Assembly: GCA_041687435.1 (NCBI GenBank)
Contig: JAWLBX010000020.1
Location: forward strand, 1 to 64,000
Length of the DNA stretch: 64,000 nucleotides
From: JACKII01 sp041687435
GTDB lineage: Bacteria > Pseudomonadota > Alphaproteobacteria > Bin95
Direction of reading: 5' to 3'
Shown here one piece after another: positions 16,971-28,268 of the stretch. Position 1 is the stretch's first letter; each line of letters begins with the position of its first letter. The notes below the pieces were generated by a model. The model did no database searches, was not told the origin of the DNA, and saw only the letters and a list, made by a program, of their open reading frames with translations. The position numbers were made by a program, and so were the translations under genes.

Positions 16971-18773
16971 ATGCTCCAATCTCTGACTCTCCTGGAGGCC
17001 GCTGCGGGCGGCCGCGGCCGGCAAGCAGGGCCGCGCCGCATGCTGTGCATGATGCTGGGCCTCCTGGCTCTGGCAGCCGGCGCAGCCGTTGCTGGATGGC
17101 TCGCGGTGGTGACGCCGGTCATGAGTTTTGCCTTGTCGGCGGCGGCGGTGCTGGCGGCTTTGATCCCGACAGCGCTCCTCTGGCGCGCCATAGGTGAGGC
17201 ACAGCAGACACAGCCGACCAGGGATCCCGCTTCGCCGGATCCTGCCGGGCCACCGTCCGCAGGCGAGAACGCGGCCCAACCAAACGCATCCCAGCCGCGG
17301 CACAACCTGCATGGTCTGTTCGAAGATGGCCCGATCAGCATTGCGATTGTCGGTGAGGATGGGGCGCTTGCGGACTGCAATCGCGCCTTCCGGCTACTTC
17401 TCTTTGACGATGACCGGGGGGCGGTGCAGGGAACCGATGCCGCGGCGCTGTTCGCCCTGCCGGATGACCAACCATTTACCCTGGCGCTGCACGAGCCGGC
17501 ACCAAGCAGTCTGGAAGTCGTGTTCGGGCCGGACCAGACTGAATCCGGTACCGTGTTCCTCGGCCCGATGGAGGGTGGCTACCGAGTTCTGCACGTGATC
17601 GAGACCACCCGGCAGAAAAAGCTGGAAGTTCAATTCGCCCAATCTCAGAAAATGTTGGCGGTCGGCAAGCTCGCGGGCGGAATAGCACACGATTTCAACA
17701 ATCTGCTGACGGCAATGACCGGCTTCTGCGATCTGCTGCTGTTGCGGCACCAGCCCGGCGACCCGTCGTTTGCCGACATCATGCAGATCAAGCACAATGC
17801 GAACCGGGCTGCGAATCTCGTGCGCCAGTTGCTCGCGTTTTCGCGCCAACAGACATTGCAGCCGCGGGTGATGACGTTGGCCGACATGATTGCGGACCTG
17901 TCCAGCCTGCTGCGCCGGCTGATTGGCGCCGGTATTGAGTTGCGGGTAGAGCACGGCGCGGATGTCTGCCCTGTTCGGGTCGATCGTGTGCAATTGGAAC
18001 AGGTGCTGATCAACCTGGCCGTAAACGCCCGCGATGCCATGCAGGGCGCCGGCACCCTGACAATCCGCACACGTGACGTGCAGCCGAGCCAGGTTAACGC
18101 GCCACCGCGCCAGCCGCCGTTGCCGGTGGGCCGGTGGGTACTGATCCAGGTGCATGACAGCGGGCCCGGCATTCCACCCCAGATCCTGGAGCGGATTTTC
18201 GAACCCTTCTTTACCACCAAGCCGGTAGGGGAGGGCACAGGGCTCGGCCTCTCCACCGTGTTCGGCATCATCAAGCAAACCGACGGCTATCTGTATGCGG
18301 AAAACGCGGCCGACGGCGGCGCCCTGTTTAGTATCTATCTGCCTGCGTTCACTGAAAAGGTGGCCGAAAGCCAGTCCCCCGCGCCCAGCCGGGCCGATCT
18401 GACCGGTGAGGGCAGCATCCTGCTTGTGGAGGATGAAGATCCGGTGCGCATGTTCGGTGCGCGGGCGCTCCGCAGCAAGGGATACCGGGTAACGGAGGCG
18501 CGCACGGGCCAGGCTGCTCTGGCTCTGCTGGACCAGGAGGAAGAGGCGTTCGACCTGCTGATCACCGATGTGGTGATGCCCGAAATGGATGGGCCGGCGC
18601 TGATTGAACACGTGCGGGCCACCAAGCCCAACATGCGCGTAATCTGCATCAGCGGCTATGCGGAAAGCACCTTCCGTGACAAGCTGGTTGAGTTCGATAA
18701 CCTCCACTTCCTGGCCAAGCCGTTCACCCTGCAACAGCTTGCGGGCACGGTCAAAGAGGTCATGGCAGGCTGA
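16971..18773 (+). CDS. cckA: Hybrid sensor histidine kinase CckA
   Basis: Membrane hybrid kinase/phosphatase that feeds phosphate through ChpT to CtrA. The 600-residue protein has two transmembrane helices (about 24-46 and 50-72) and a proline-rich linker. One PAS-like region covers about 112-215, and the HisKA motif GGIAHDFNNLL contains His240. An ATPase domain follows with DSGPGIPPQILERIFEPFFT and GTGLGLSTVFGI, and a C-terminal receiver has Asp533 in TDVVMPEMDG. The HDFNN box and receiver match CckA. It is shorter than Caulobacter CckA (about 690 residues), with only one PAS-like region apparent. Position beside ctrA and sciP supports the identity. Confidence 0.92.
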   Translation: MLQSLTLLEAAAGGRGRQAGPRRMLCMMLGLLALAAGAAVAGWLAVVTPVMSFALSAAAVLAALIPTALLWRAIGEAQQTQPTRDPASPDPAGPPSAGENAAQPNASQPRHNLHGLFEDGPISIAIVGEDGALADCNRAFRLLLFDDDRGAVQGTDAAALFALPDDQPFTLALHEPAPSSLEVVFGPDQTESGTVFLGPMEGGYRVLHVIETTRQKKLEVQFAQSQKMLAVGKLAGGIAHDFNNLLTAMTGFCDLLLLRHQPGDPSFADIMQIKHNANRAANLVRQLLAFSRQQTLQPRVMTLADMIADLSSLLRRLIGAGIELRVEHGADVCPVRVDRVQLEQVLINLAVNARDAMQGAGTLTIRTRDVQPSQVNAPPRQPPLPVGRWVLIQVHDSGPGIPPQILERIFEPFFTTKPVGEGTGLGLSTVFGIIKQTDGYLYAENAADGGALFSIYLPAFTEKVAESQSPAPSRADLTGEGSILLVEDEDPVRMFGARALRSKGYRVTEARTGQAALALLDQEEEAFDLLITDVVMPEMDGPALIEHVRATKPNMRVICISGYAESTFRDKLVEFDNLHFLAKPFTLQQLAGTVKEVMAG

Positions 18774-18913
18774 CGCTACGCGATTGTTCACGATTCGCGA
18801 GCGTGTTCCGGAAGGCTCTCCCGCCTCCGCCAATTCCGTTCTTTATATAGTGCGATTCCTCAGATTGATCCGCTATAAATCCTATTAAATGGACTTGATG
18901 AGGGCTATAGAAA

Positions 18914-18928
18914 GAACATTGTAAGAAA
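18914..18928. promoter_or_regulatory. Possible LexA (SOS) box upstream of recA
   Basis: GAAC-N7-GAAA, one base from the alphaproteobacterial LexA motif GAAC-N7-GAAC, lies about 66 bp before the recA ATG. A further GAAC follows at 18929-18932. The position suits SOS control of recA. Confidence 0.45.
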
Positions 18929-18994
18929 GAACAAAGTGTGTACAATGGGAACGTTGCCAACGCACGGGGGTGCATGCGATGATGGAGATGGAAA

Positions 18995-20107
18995 ATGTCT
19001 GACACAGTTCTACGTTTGGTTGAAGGCCGGGATATGGATAAGAAAAAAGCACTCGACGCTGCGCTGAGCCAGATTGAGCGTGCCTTCGGCAAGGGCTCGA
19101 TCATGCGCCTCGGCGACAATGACAAGCGGATCGAGATTGAGACCGTGTCGTCCGGCTCCATTGGCCTCGACATCGCACTGGGCATTGGCGGCTTTCCGCG
19201 CGGCCGTGTGGTTGAGATTTTCGGGCCGGAAAGTTCCGGCAAGACAACGCTCGCCCTGCATCTGGTGGCAGAAGCGCAGAAGGCCGGCGGATCCGCGGCC
19301 TTTGTCGATGCGGAGCATGCGCTCGATCCCGGCTACGCCCGCAAGTTGGGGGTCAATCTGAACGACCTGCTAATTTCGCAGCCGGATACGGGCGAGCAGG
19401 CGCTGGAAATCACCGATACCCTGGTGCGATCCGGCGCGCTCGATGTTGTGGTCGTCGACAGCGTTGCCGCCCTGGTCCCCCGGGCGGAGCTGGAAGGCGA
19501 AATGGGCGATTCGCTGCCTGGCCTGCAGGCCCGTCTGATGAGTCAGGCGCTGCGCAAACTGACCGCCTCAATCAACAAATCGCACACCATCGTCGTTTTC
19601 ATCAACCAGATCCGCATGAAGATCGGCGTGATGTTCGGCAACCCGGAAACGACAACCGGCGGCAACGCGTTGAAATTCTATGCTTCCGTCCGGCTAGACA
19701 TCCGCCGGATCGGCCAGATCAAGGACCGGGACGAGGTGGTCGGTAACCAGACCCGCGTCAAGGTAGTCAAGAACAAGATGGCGCCGCCGTTCAAGGTGGT
19801 TGAGTTTGACATCATGTATGGCGAGGGCATTTCCAAGATGGGCGAATTGCTCGATCTTGGCGTGACGGCCGGCATTGTCGAGAAATCTGGTGCCTGGTTC
19901 TCCAGCGAGGGCAAGCGGCTGGGGCAGGGGCGGGAAAACGCCAAGAATTTCTTGCGCGAAAATCCAGACGTGGCCAGCTCCATCGAAAGCCGTATCCGGG
20001 GCAATGCCGGCCTGGTGGTCGACATGATGCTGACCGGCGAGCCGGAGGACGAAGGCGGGGATGACGAGCCGGCAAAGCCTGCCGCAGCCAACGACTCTCT
20101 AGTCTGA
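18995..20107 (+). CDS. recA: Recombinase RecA
   Basis: DNA-dependent ATPase for strand exchange and LexA cleavage. The 370-residue protein has the Walker A motif GPESSGKTT at 77-85, Walker B VVVVDSVAAL, the L2-region GGNALKFYASVRLDIRR, and an acidic C-terminal tail (EDEGGDDE). The N-terminus MSDTVLRLVEGRDMDKKKAL is typical of alphaproteobacterial RecA, supporting the start at 18995 over an in-frame ATG at 19034. A possible SOS box lies upstream. alaS follows after 159 bp, a common recA-alaS order in this class. Confidence 0.98.
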   Translation: MSDTVLRLVEGRDMDKKKALDAALSQIERAFGKGSIMRLGDNDKRIEIETVSSGSIGLDIALGIGGFPRGRVVEIFGPESSGKTTLALHLVAEAQKAGGSAAFVDAEHALDPGYARKLGVNLNDLLISQPDTGEQALEITDTLVRSGALDVVVVDSVAALVPRAELEGEMGDSLPGLQARLMSQALRKLTASINKSHTIVVFINQIRMKIGVMFGNPETTTGGNALKFYASVRLDIRRIGQIKDRDEVVGNQTRVKVVKNKMAPPFKVVEFDIMYGEGISKMGELLDLGVTAGIVEKSGAWFSSEGKRLGQGRENAKNFLRENPDVASSIESRIRGNAGLVVDMMLTGEPEDEGGDDEPAKPAAANDSLV

Positions 20108-20266
20108 CGCCGCGCGCGCGGTCACTGACTCCGGCGACTTGGGCAGCCGTCGGCTGGACAGCAGCCCGTGCCCGCGATATGTGACGGGTTTGCACCATGC
20201 GGCCGCGGCTGATTCTGGCTGGCGGCCGCTGGGCGTCGACTTTCTGATCAACAGGCGTGAGCATCC

Positions 20267-22918
<2,652 letters not shown>

Positions 22919-22965
22919 CCACGGATGGGTCGGACCCGCATCCCAAGCGCCCCGACCCTCCCCCG

Positions 22966-23994
22966 CTATTCCGCCACAAACTCCTCCCAAAGGTGTTGGT
23001 AGGCAAACAGGGCTGGCGCGCCGCCGGTGTGCCAGAAGCAGACCCGCTCCCCGTCCGGGATGATGTGGCGGCGGCGGAGCGCCAGTAGGCCGGCGAACAC
23101 CTTGCCGCTATAGACCGGATCGAGCACGATCCCTTCGTTTTGCGCCATCATCCGGATCGCGTCCATTACAGCCGGGCTGAGGCGGCCATAGCCGGGCGGC
23201 AGCGTATCGTCGAACAGGGCGATGTCATCCTCGTGCACCGGGTTGTCCATGCCCAGCAGTTCGCTGATCTCGCGTGTGCGGGCAAACAGGCGCGGGATCT
23301 GGGCGCCCGCATTGCGGCGGACGCAGATGCCCAGTACCGGATCTTCGCAGCCGAGCGCGCGCAGGCCGAACAGCAGGCCGGCATGGCTGGCGCCGCTGCC
23401 GGATGCGATGACGTGGACGGTGTGGTCGCCGGTCTGGTCCAGGTACTCTGCCGCCGCCAGGCAATAGCCGAGCGCCCCCAGTGGCCGGTGGCCAGGGCCA
23501 AGCGGAATGATGTATGGCTTGCGCCCCGCTGCCTGTAATTCGCCGGCCCATTCGGCCAGCGCCCGGTCTGCCCCGGCCTCGTCCTCGCCATGCGGATAGG
23601 AGCGTGTTTCTGCGCCGAACAGGCCATCCAGAAAGACATTGCCACCAGTCTTGTAGAGCCGGTCCATGGTCGGCAACCGCTCCTCCAATTGCAGGCAGAC
23701 CCGCAGGCCCAGCCGGGCGCCGGCCGCGGCGGCAGTGCGCATGAAATTGGATTGCACCGCGCCGGTAATCAGGATCGTGTCCGCACCTTCCGCCACCGCC
23801 TCGCCCAAATAGAACGACAGCTGCCGCACCTTGTTGCCGCCCATGCCGAGCCCGCCCACATCGTCGCGCTTCAGCCAGAGGTCGATGTCCAGGCTTGCGG
23901 ATAGCCGGTCTGCCCGCTCCAGCGGCGTCGCTGCCACATGGCCGAGTGGCGCTTGCGGAAATTGCGTCAGATGTTGCATCAGTTCGCCGGTCAT
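22966..23994 (-). CDS. PLP-dependent D-cysteine desulfhydrase / ACC deaminase family
   Basis: Fold type II PLP enzyme of 342 residues. The PLP lysine lies in GGNKVRQLSFYL, and SGSGASHAGLLFGL forms the phosphate-binding loop. An N-terminal KRDDVGGLGMGGNK segment and C-terminal WHTGGAPALFAY match the D-cysteine desulfhydrase/ACC deaminase family. The family also contains L-cysteate sulfo-lyase, so substrate is open: D-cysteine, ACC or cysteate. The start ATG at 23994 overlaps the stop of the EamA transporter gene by four bases, so the two are probably coexpressed and may share a substrate. Confidence 0.85.
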   Translation of the reverse strand: MTGELMQHLTQFPQAPLGHVAATPLERADRLSASLDIDLWLKRDDVGGLGMGGNKVRQLSFYLGEAVAEGADTILITGAVQSNFMRTAAAAGARLGLRVCLQLEERLPTMDRLYKTGGNVFLDGLFGAETRSYPHGEDEAGADRALAEWAGELQAAGRKPYIIPLGPGHRPLGALGYCLAAAEYLDQTGDHTVHVIASGSGASHAGLLFGLRALGCEDPVLGICVRRNAGAQIPRLFARTREISELLGMDNPVHEDDIALFDDTLPPGYGRLSPAVMDAIRMMAQNEGIVLDPVYSGKVFAGLLALRRRHIIPDGERVCFWHTGGAPALFAYQHLWEEFVAE

Positions 23995-24836
23995 CGGTTG
24001 CTGCTCCTCGCCAGCCAGGCCCCGCTAGCCATGATGAGGGCGGCGCCGGCCCAGGTCCAGGCCACTGGCACTTCGTCGAAGGCCAGCCAGCCAAACAGCG
24101 CGGCATAGACCAGGGTGGAATAGAATAGCGGCGCCAGCAGGCTCGCCTCGCCCTGCACCATCGCGGTTACCAGCAGGATCTGCCCGCTGACGGTGATTGC
24201 GCCAATCAGAAAGATCAGCCCAGCCTGTTCCACTGTCATCGGCTGCCACAGGAACGGCATGAAGCAGGCTGAGATCAGAAGGCCGACGCCGTTTGTGTAA
24301 ACCATGGCGGTGCCTGCAGCGTCGCGCTGGGCGATGAAGCGCAGCGATACCATCTCCACCCCCATGAAAGCCGCGGCGGCAAAGGGCACCAGCGCCATGA
24401 TCTGGAAGGTCTCCGGCGTCGGCCGGGTGATCAACAGCGCGCCGGCAAAGCCGAGAGCGACTGCGGCCCAGCGTGCCAGGCCGACGCGCTCTCCCAGGAA
24501 CAAAGCCGCCAGGGTCAGGGCGAAGAACGGGCTCGCATAGCTGATTGCGGTCACGTCTGCCAGCGGCAGATAGGCAACGCCGATAAAGATGCACGTCGCA
24601 GACACCACGCCGCTGCCGCTGCGTATCAGATACATCCAGGGCACCGCCGACCGGGGGTTGGCATACCGGGTCACGAGCAGCGGCGCCATCAGCAGGAAGC
24701 CGGCAACATAGCGGCCGAAGGTAATCTGCAAGGGATGGATGGGGTTTTCCGCCTGGGTTTCTGACACCAGCCGGGCCATCAGATTGGTGGCTGCGAAGAA
24801 GGCGCAGGCGAGCAGCACGAGGAGGATGGGCCGCAT
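23991..24836 (-). CDS. EamA/DMT-superfamily transporter
   Basis: Integral membrane protein of 281 residues with about ten hydrophobic segments arranged as two EamA repeats, typical of drug/metabolite transporters. The N-terminus MRPILLVLLACAFFAATNLM and the second repeat beginning near VEMVSLRFIAQRDA fit the family. The start is taken at ATG 24836, since the upstream in-frame extension is basic and not family-like. The stop overlaps the D-cysteine desulfhydrase gene. Substrate unknown; amino-acid or metabolite export is typical. Divergent from the gentisate dioxygenase gene. Confidence 0.85.
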   Translation of the reverse strand: MRPILLVLLACAFFAATNLMARLVSETQAENPIHPLQITFGRYVAGFLLMAPLLVTRYANPRSAVPWMYLIRSGSGVVSATCIFIGVAYLPLADVTAISYASPFFALTLAALFLGERVGLARWAAVALGFAGALLITRPTPETFQIMALVPFAAAAFMGVEMVSLRFIAQRDAAGTAMVYTNGVGLLISACFMPFLWQPMTVEQAGLIFLIGAITVSGQILLVTAMVQGEASLLAPLFYSTLVYAALFGWLAFDEVPVAWTWAGAALIMASGAWLARSSNR

Positions 24837-24957
24837 GGGCGCTGGCAGACCTTCGATTTGGCGGGGAAGAGAGCGGCGGTTGAGCCTACCAGAGCCGCGG
24901 AGGGTCTGGTAGGCTTGCCGGCAAGCTGATTGACCAAAAGGGGAACACCGCCGCGCC

Positions 24958-25989
24958 ATGGCCACGCCGAACCAGACCGCTCCCGCGCGCGCCGCATTCT
25001 ACGAGGCCATCCGGCCGCACTCATTGGCGCCGCTTTGGGAGGCTATGGCGAGCCTGATCACGCCGGAGCCGCAATCCCGCTGCCAGCCGGTGCATTGGCC
25101 CTATTGCGCGGTGCGGCCGCACGTTCTCGCCTCCGGCGACATCATCTCGGCGGAGGAGGCGGAGCGCCGGGTGCTGGTGCTCGAAAACCCCGGCCTTGCC
25201 GGGCAGAGCCGCGCCACCAACTCGCTTTATGCCGGCCTGCAACTGGTGCTGCCGGGAGAGGTCGCACCGGCGCATCGCCATTCGCAAACCGCACTGCGTT
25301 TCCTGATAGAGGGGCAGGGCGGCTACACCACCGTTGCGGGTGAGCGTGTGACCATGGCGCCGGGCGATTTCGTCATCACGCCAACCTGGGGTTGGCATGA
25401 CCATGGCAATGGCGGTGATCATCCGGTGATCTGGCTCGATGGTCTGGACATTCCGCTGATCCAGCTTCTGGATACCAGCTTTGCCGAGCGCTCTGTGGAA
25501 AAGGCGCGGGAGCCGACCGTGCCGCCGGGTGCGACGCTTGCGCAATACGGCAATGCCATGCTGCCGGACGCGGTGCCGCCCGGCCAGACCTCACCGGTTT
25601 TCCATTATCCCTATGACCGGTCCAGGGCCGCGGTTGCCGCTGCACCGTTGGATGCCAGCCATGGCCGCCGCCTGCGCTATGTCAACCCGGTGACCGGCGC
25701 GCATGCGATGCCGACCATGGCGGCATACCTACAAATGTTTCCCGCCGGCTTTGAAACCGCGCCCTATCGTGCCACTGACGCCACCGTGTTTTGCGTGGTG
25801 GAAGGTGAGGGCGAGAGCGAGATTGGCGGCCAGACATTCCGCTGGAGTCAGGGCGATGTCATGGTGGCGCCATCCTGGGCTTGGCGCCACCACCACGCGG
25901 CCAAGGAGGCCGTCCTTTTCAGCTTTTCCGATCGCGTGGTGCAGGAAAAGCTGGACCTTTGGCGCGAAGATCGTGGCAATACACCGTGA
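24958..25989 (+). CDS. Gentisate 1,2-dioxygenase (bicupin)
   Basis: Probable ring-cleaving dioxygenase that opens gentisate to maleylpyruvate. The 343-residue protein has two cupin domains. The first carries PAHRHSQTALRFLIEGQG and later GWHDHGNGG, supplying the iron-binding histidines. The second has CVVEGEGESEIGGQTFRW and AWRHHHA. The N-terminal region WPYCAVRPHVLASGDIISAE is also family-like. A GST-family gene 28 bp downstream could encode a glutathione-dependent maleylpyruvate isomerase. No fumarylpyruvate hydrolase is visible, so the pathway is incomplete in this window. Confidence 0.85.
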   Translation: MATPNQTAPARAAFYEAIRPHSLAPLWEAMASLITPEPQSRCQPVHWPYCAVRPHVLASGDIISAEEAERRVLVLENPGLAGQSRATNSLYAGLQLVLPGEVAPAHRHSQTALRFLIEGQGGYTTVAGERVTMAPGDFVITPTWGWHDHGNGGDHPVIWLDGLDIPLIQLLDTSFAERSVEKAREPTVPPGATLAQYGNAMLPDAVPPGQTSPVFHYPYDRSRAAVAAAPLDASHGRRLRYVNPVTGAHAMPTMAAYLQMFPAGFETAPYRATDATVFCVVEGEGESEIGGQTFRWSQGDVMVAPSWAWRHHHAAKEAVLFSFSDRVVQEKLDLWREDRGNTP

Positions 25990-26017
25990 CTGCATGGCCC
26001 CAAACGAGGATCCGCAT

Positions 26018-26638
26018 ATGAGTCAGATGACGCTCTATCACACGCCCACCTCCCCCTTTGCACGCAAGGTGCGCATCGTGGCGCGCGAGCGCGGACTGAT
26101 GGACAGGATCTACGAGTTTCACGCGCGGATCCGCGGTCCGGAAAACGAGGTTCTGGCCATCAATCCCACTGGCAAGATCCCGGCGTTGACCGTCGAAGAA
26201 GGCGCACACAAAGGTCTGATCCTGCTCGAGTCCTCGACCATCTGCGATTATCTGGACGAGTTGGGCGACGCGCCGCCGCTGCAATCGCACTCCGGCCTGG
26301 CGCGGTGGCAGGAAAAGGGCCTGGACAGCTATGCCCACGCGCTGCTCGATTCCATCGCTTGGCGCAGCCGCGAATTCCGCCGGCCGGAGGCGGAGCGCTC
26401 GCCGGGCTTTGTCTCCTATGAAGCGGAGCGGCAGGACCGCTGCTTCGACGATCTGGAACAGCGGGTGGACGAATTGGCGGCGGAAGACATCAGCTTTAGC
26501 CGTATCCTGTTCGCGGTGGCGTTGGATTTCTTTCTGCTGCGCCTGCCGGAATACGACTGGCGGCCGAACCGGCCGCGGCTGACCGAATGGTACGCACGCA
26601 TTACCGCCCGGCCGTCTTTCCAGGCAACCAAGGCCTAG
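26018..26638 (+). CDS. Glutathione S-transferase family protein
   Basis: A 206-residue soluble GST. The N-terminal thioredoxin-like domain begins MTLYHTPTSPFARKVRIVAR, with the cis-proline in TGKIPALTV and the glutathione-binding ESSTICDYLDE. The helical C-terminal half includes PRLTEWYARITARPSF. The start is the ATG at 26018; a longer frame runs back through the dioxygenase gene and is rejected. Adjacency to gentisate dioxygenase suggests a maleylpyruvate isomerase role, but the fold is shared by many GSTs, so this is inference. Confidence 0.82.
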   Translation: MSQMTLYHTPTSPFARKVRIVARERGLMDRIYEFHARIRGPENEVLAINPTGKIPALTVEEGAHKGLILLESSTICDYLDELGDAPPLQSHSGLARWQEKGLDSYAHALLDSIAWRSREFRRPEAERSPGFVSYEAERQDRCFDDLEQRVDELAAEDISFSRILFAVALDFFLLRLPEYDWRPNRPRLTEWYARITARPSFQATKA

Positions 26639-26700
26639 GAGAGCACGCGGAACCGGTTTGCGCCGACGAATTCAAGCCGGAATTGGGGTGTGCGGCTGGT

Positions 26701-28209
26701 CTACTTCCAGATCGGCTTGCCGCTGCCCGGCAGGCCGTATTCGGCCCAGCGGTCGGTCACGCGCTCCACGACCTCCTCCGCCATGCGGATCGGCACGCCC
26801 CATTCGCGGTTGGTTTCGCCCGGCCATTTGTCGGTGGCGTCCAGGCCGATCTTGGAGCCGAGACCGCTGACCGGCGAGGCGAAGTCCAAATAGTCGATTG
26901 GCGTGTTTTCGATCATGGTCACGTCGCGGGCCGGGTCCATGCGGGTGGAAATCGCCCAGATCACGTCCTTCCAATCGCGGGCGTCGATGTCCGCATCCAC
27001 AACGATCACCCATTTGGTGTAGAGGAACTGGCGCAAATAGCTCCAAACGCCCATCATCACCCGCTTGGCGTGGCCGGCATAGGCCTTTCTCATGGATACG
27101 ACGGCAACGCGGTAGGAGCAGCCTTCCGGCGGCAGCCAGAAATCCACGATCTCCGGAAACTGCTGCTGCAGCAGCGGAATGAACAGCTCGTTCATCGCCT
27201 CGCCCAGCACGCTCGGCTCGTCCGGCGGGCGGCCGGTGAAGGTGGACAGATAGATCGGATCGCGGCGCATGGTGATGGCGCTGACCGTGAACACGGGGAA
27301 CCGCTCCACCTGGTTGTAATAGCCGGTGTGGTCGCCATACGGCCCCTCGTCGCCATAGTCGGAGAGCGAGACATGGCCTTCCAGCACGATCTCCGCATCC
27401 GCCGGCACTTTCAGCGGCACGGTCTTGCAATCGACCAGGTCCACCTTGGCGTTGCGCAGCAATCCTGCGAAGGCGTACTCGCTGAGCGTGTCCGGCACCG
27501 GCGTTACCGCGGCCAGAATGGTGCCGGGGTCGGCGCCGATCACGGCGGCGGCGGGCAGGGGCTCCGGCTTTTCCTTTGCCCAACGGGCATGATGCTGCGC
27601 GCCGCCACGGTGTTTCAGCCAGCGCATCAGCGTCGTGTTCCGGCCTGTCACCTGCATGCGGTAGATGCCGAGGTTGAAGTCGTCTTCCTTGCGCTTGCCG
27701 GGCCCCTTGGTCACCACCAACGGCCAGGTGATCAGCGGCGCCGGCTCGCCCGGCCAGCAGGTCTGGATTGGCAGGGTGGCCAGGTCGATCTGATCGCCGG
27801 TCAGCACCACCTCCTGCACCGGTGCGCGTCCGACGGTGCGTGGTTTCATATTCATGACCGTGCGCAGCAGCGGCAGCATGCCCATGGCCTCGCGCCAGCC
27901 GCCGGGTGGCTCCGGCTGGCGCAGGAAGGCTAGGGTCTCGCCGACCTCGCGCAGTTCGTACGGCTCCCGCTCCATGCCCCACGCGACGCGTTCGACCGTG
28001 CCAAACAGGTTGGTCAGTACGCTCATCGGATACTTCGAGCCATCCTCGCGCAGCACGTTCTCGAACAGTACGGCCGGGCCGCCTTCGGCCAGCAGGCGCG
28101 TCTGGATTTCGGTGAGTTCCAGCACGGGCGAAACCGGTGCCTGCACGCGGGTAAGGCGGCCGGCTGTTTCCAGCTTGGTCAAAAATTCACGAAGGGAGCG
28201 GTATGCCAC
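26701..28209 (-). CDS. UbiD-family decarboxylase
   Basis: Prenylated-FMN-dependent decarboxylase of about 502 residues. Family features are visible through the protein: LREFLTKLETAGRLTRV at the N-terminus, the FENVLREDGSKYPMSVLTNLFG segment in pieces, and the active-site region GDEGPYGDHTGYYNQVE. The start is probably GTG at 28209, giving AYRSLREFL; the longer upstream frame is low-complexity and antisense to the HD-GYP gene. It may be UbiD of ubiquinone synthesis or a related aromatic-acid decarboxylase. Its proximity to gentisate dioxygenase makes the second reading possible. No UbiX gene is seen nearby. Confidence 0.85.
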   Translation of the reverse strand: MAYRSLREFLTKLETAGRLTRVQAPVSPVLELTEIQTRLLAEGGPAVLFENVLREDGSKYPMSVLTNLFGTVERVAWGMEREPYELREVGETLAFLRQPEPPGGWREAMGMLPLLRTVMNMKPRTVGRAPVQEVVLTGDQIDLATLPIQTCWPGEPAPLITWPLVVTKGPGKRKEDDFNLGIYRMQVTGRNTTLMRWLKHRGGAQHHARWAKEKPEPLPAAAVIGADPGTILAAVTPVPDTLSEYAFAGLLRNAKVDLVDCKTVPLKVPADAEIVLEGHVSLSDYGDEGPYGDHTGYYNQVERFPVFTVSAITMRRDPIYLSTFTGRPPDEPSVLGEAMNELFIPLLQQQFPEIVDFWLPPEGCSYRVAVVSMRKAYAGHAKRVMMGVWSYLRQFLYTKWVIVVDADIDARDWKDVIWAISTRMDPARDVTMIENTPIDYLDFASPVSGLGSKIGLDATDKWPGETNREWGVPIRMAEEVVERVTDRWAEYGLPGSGKPIWK

Positions 28210-28268
28210 GGCAGAGGCGCGCCTTGTTCCTGGGATGATGCGGCTAGACTTAAGGACTTTCCCTCGCC

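Noticed and set aside
20108..20266. Possible leader or attenuator before alaS
   Set aside because: The interval contains GC-rich palindromic bits but no convincing terminator/antiterminator pair or leader peptide.
25703..26017. N-terminal extension of the GST gene
   Set aside because: It overlaps the gentisate dioxygenase gene in another frame and is not GST-like; ATG at 26018 is the normal start.
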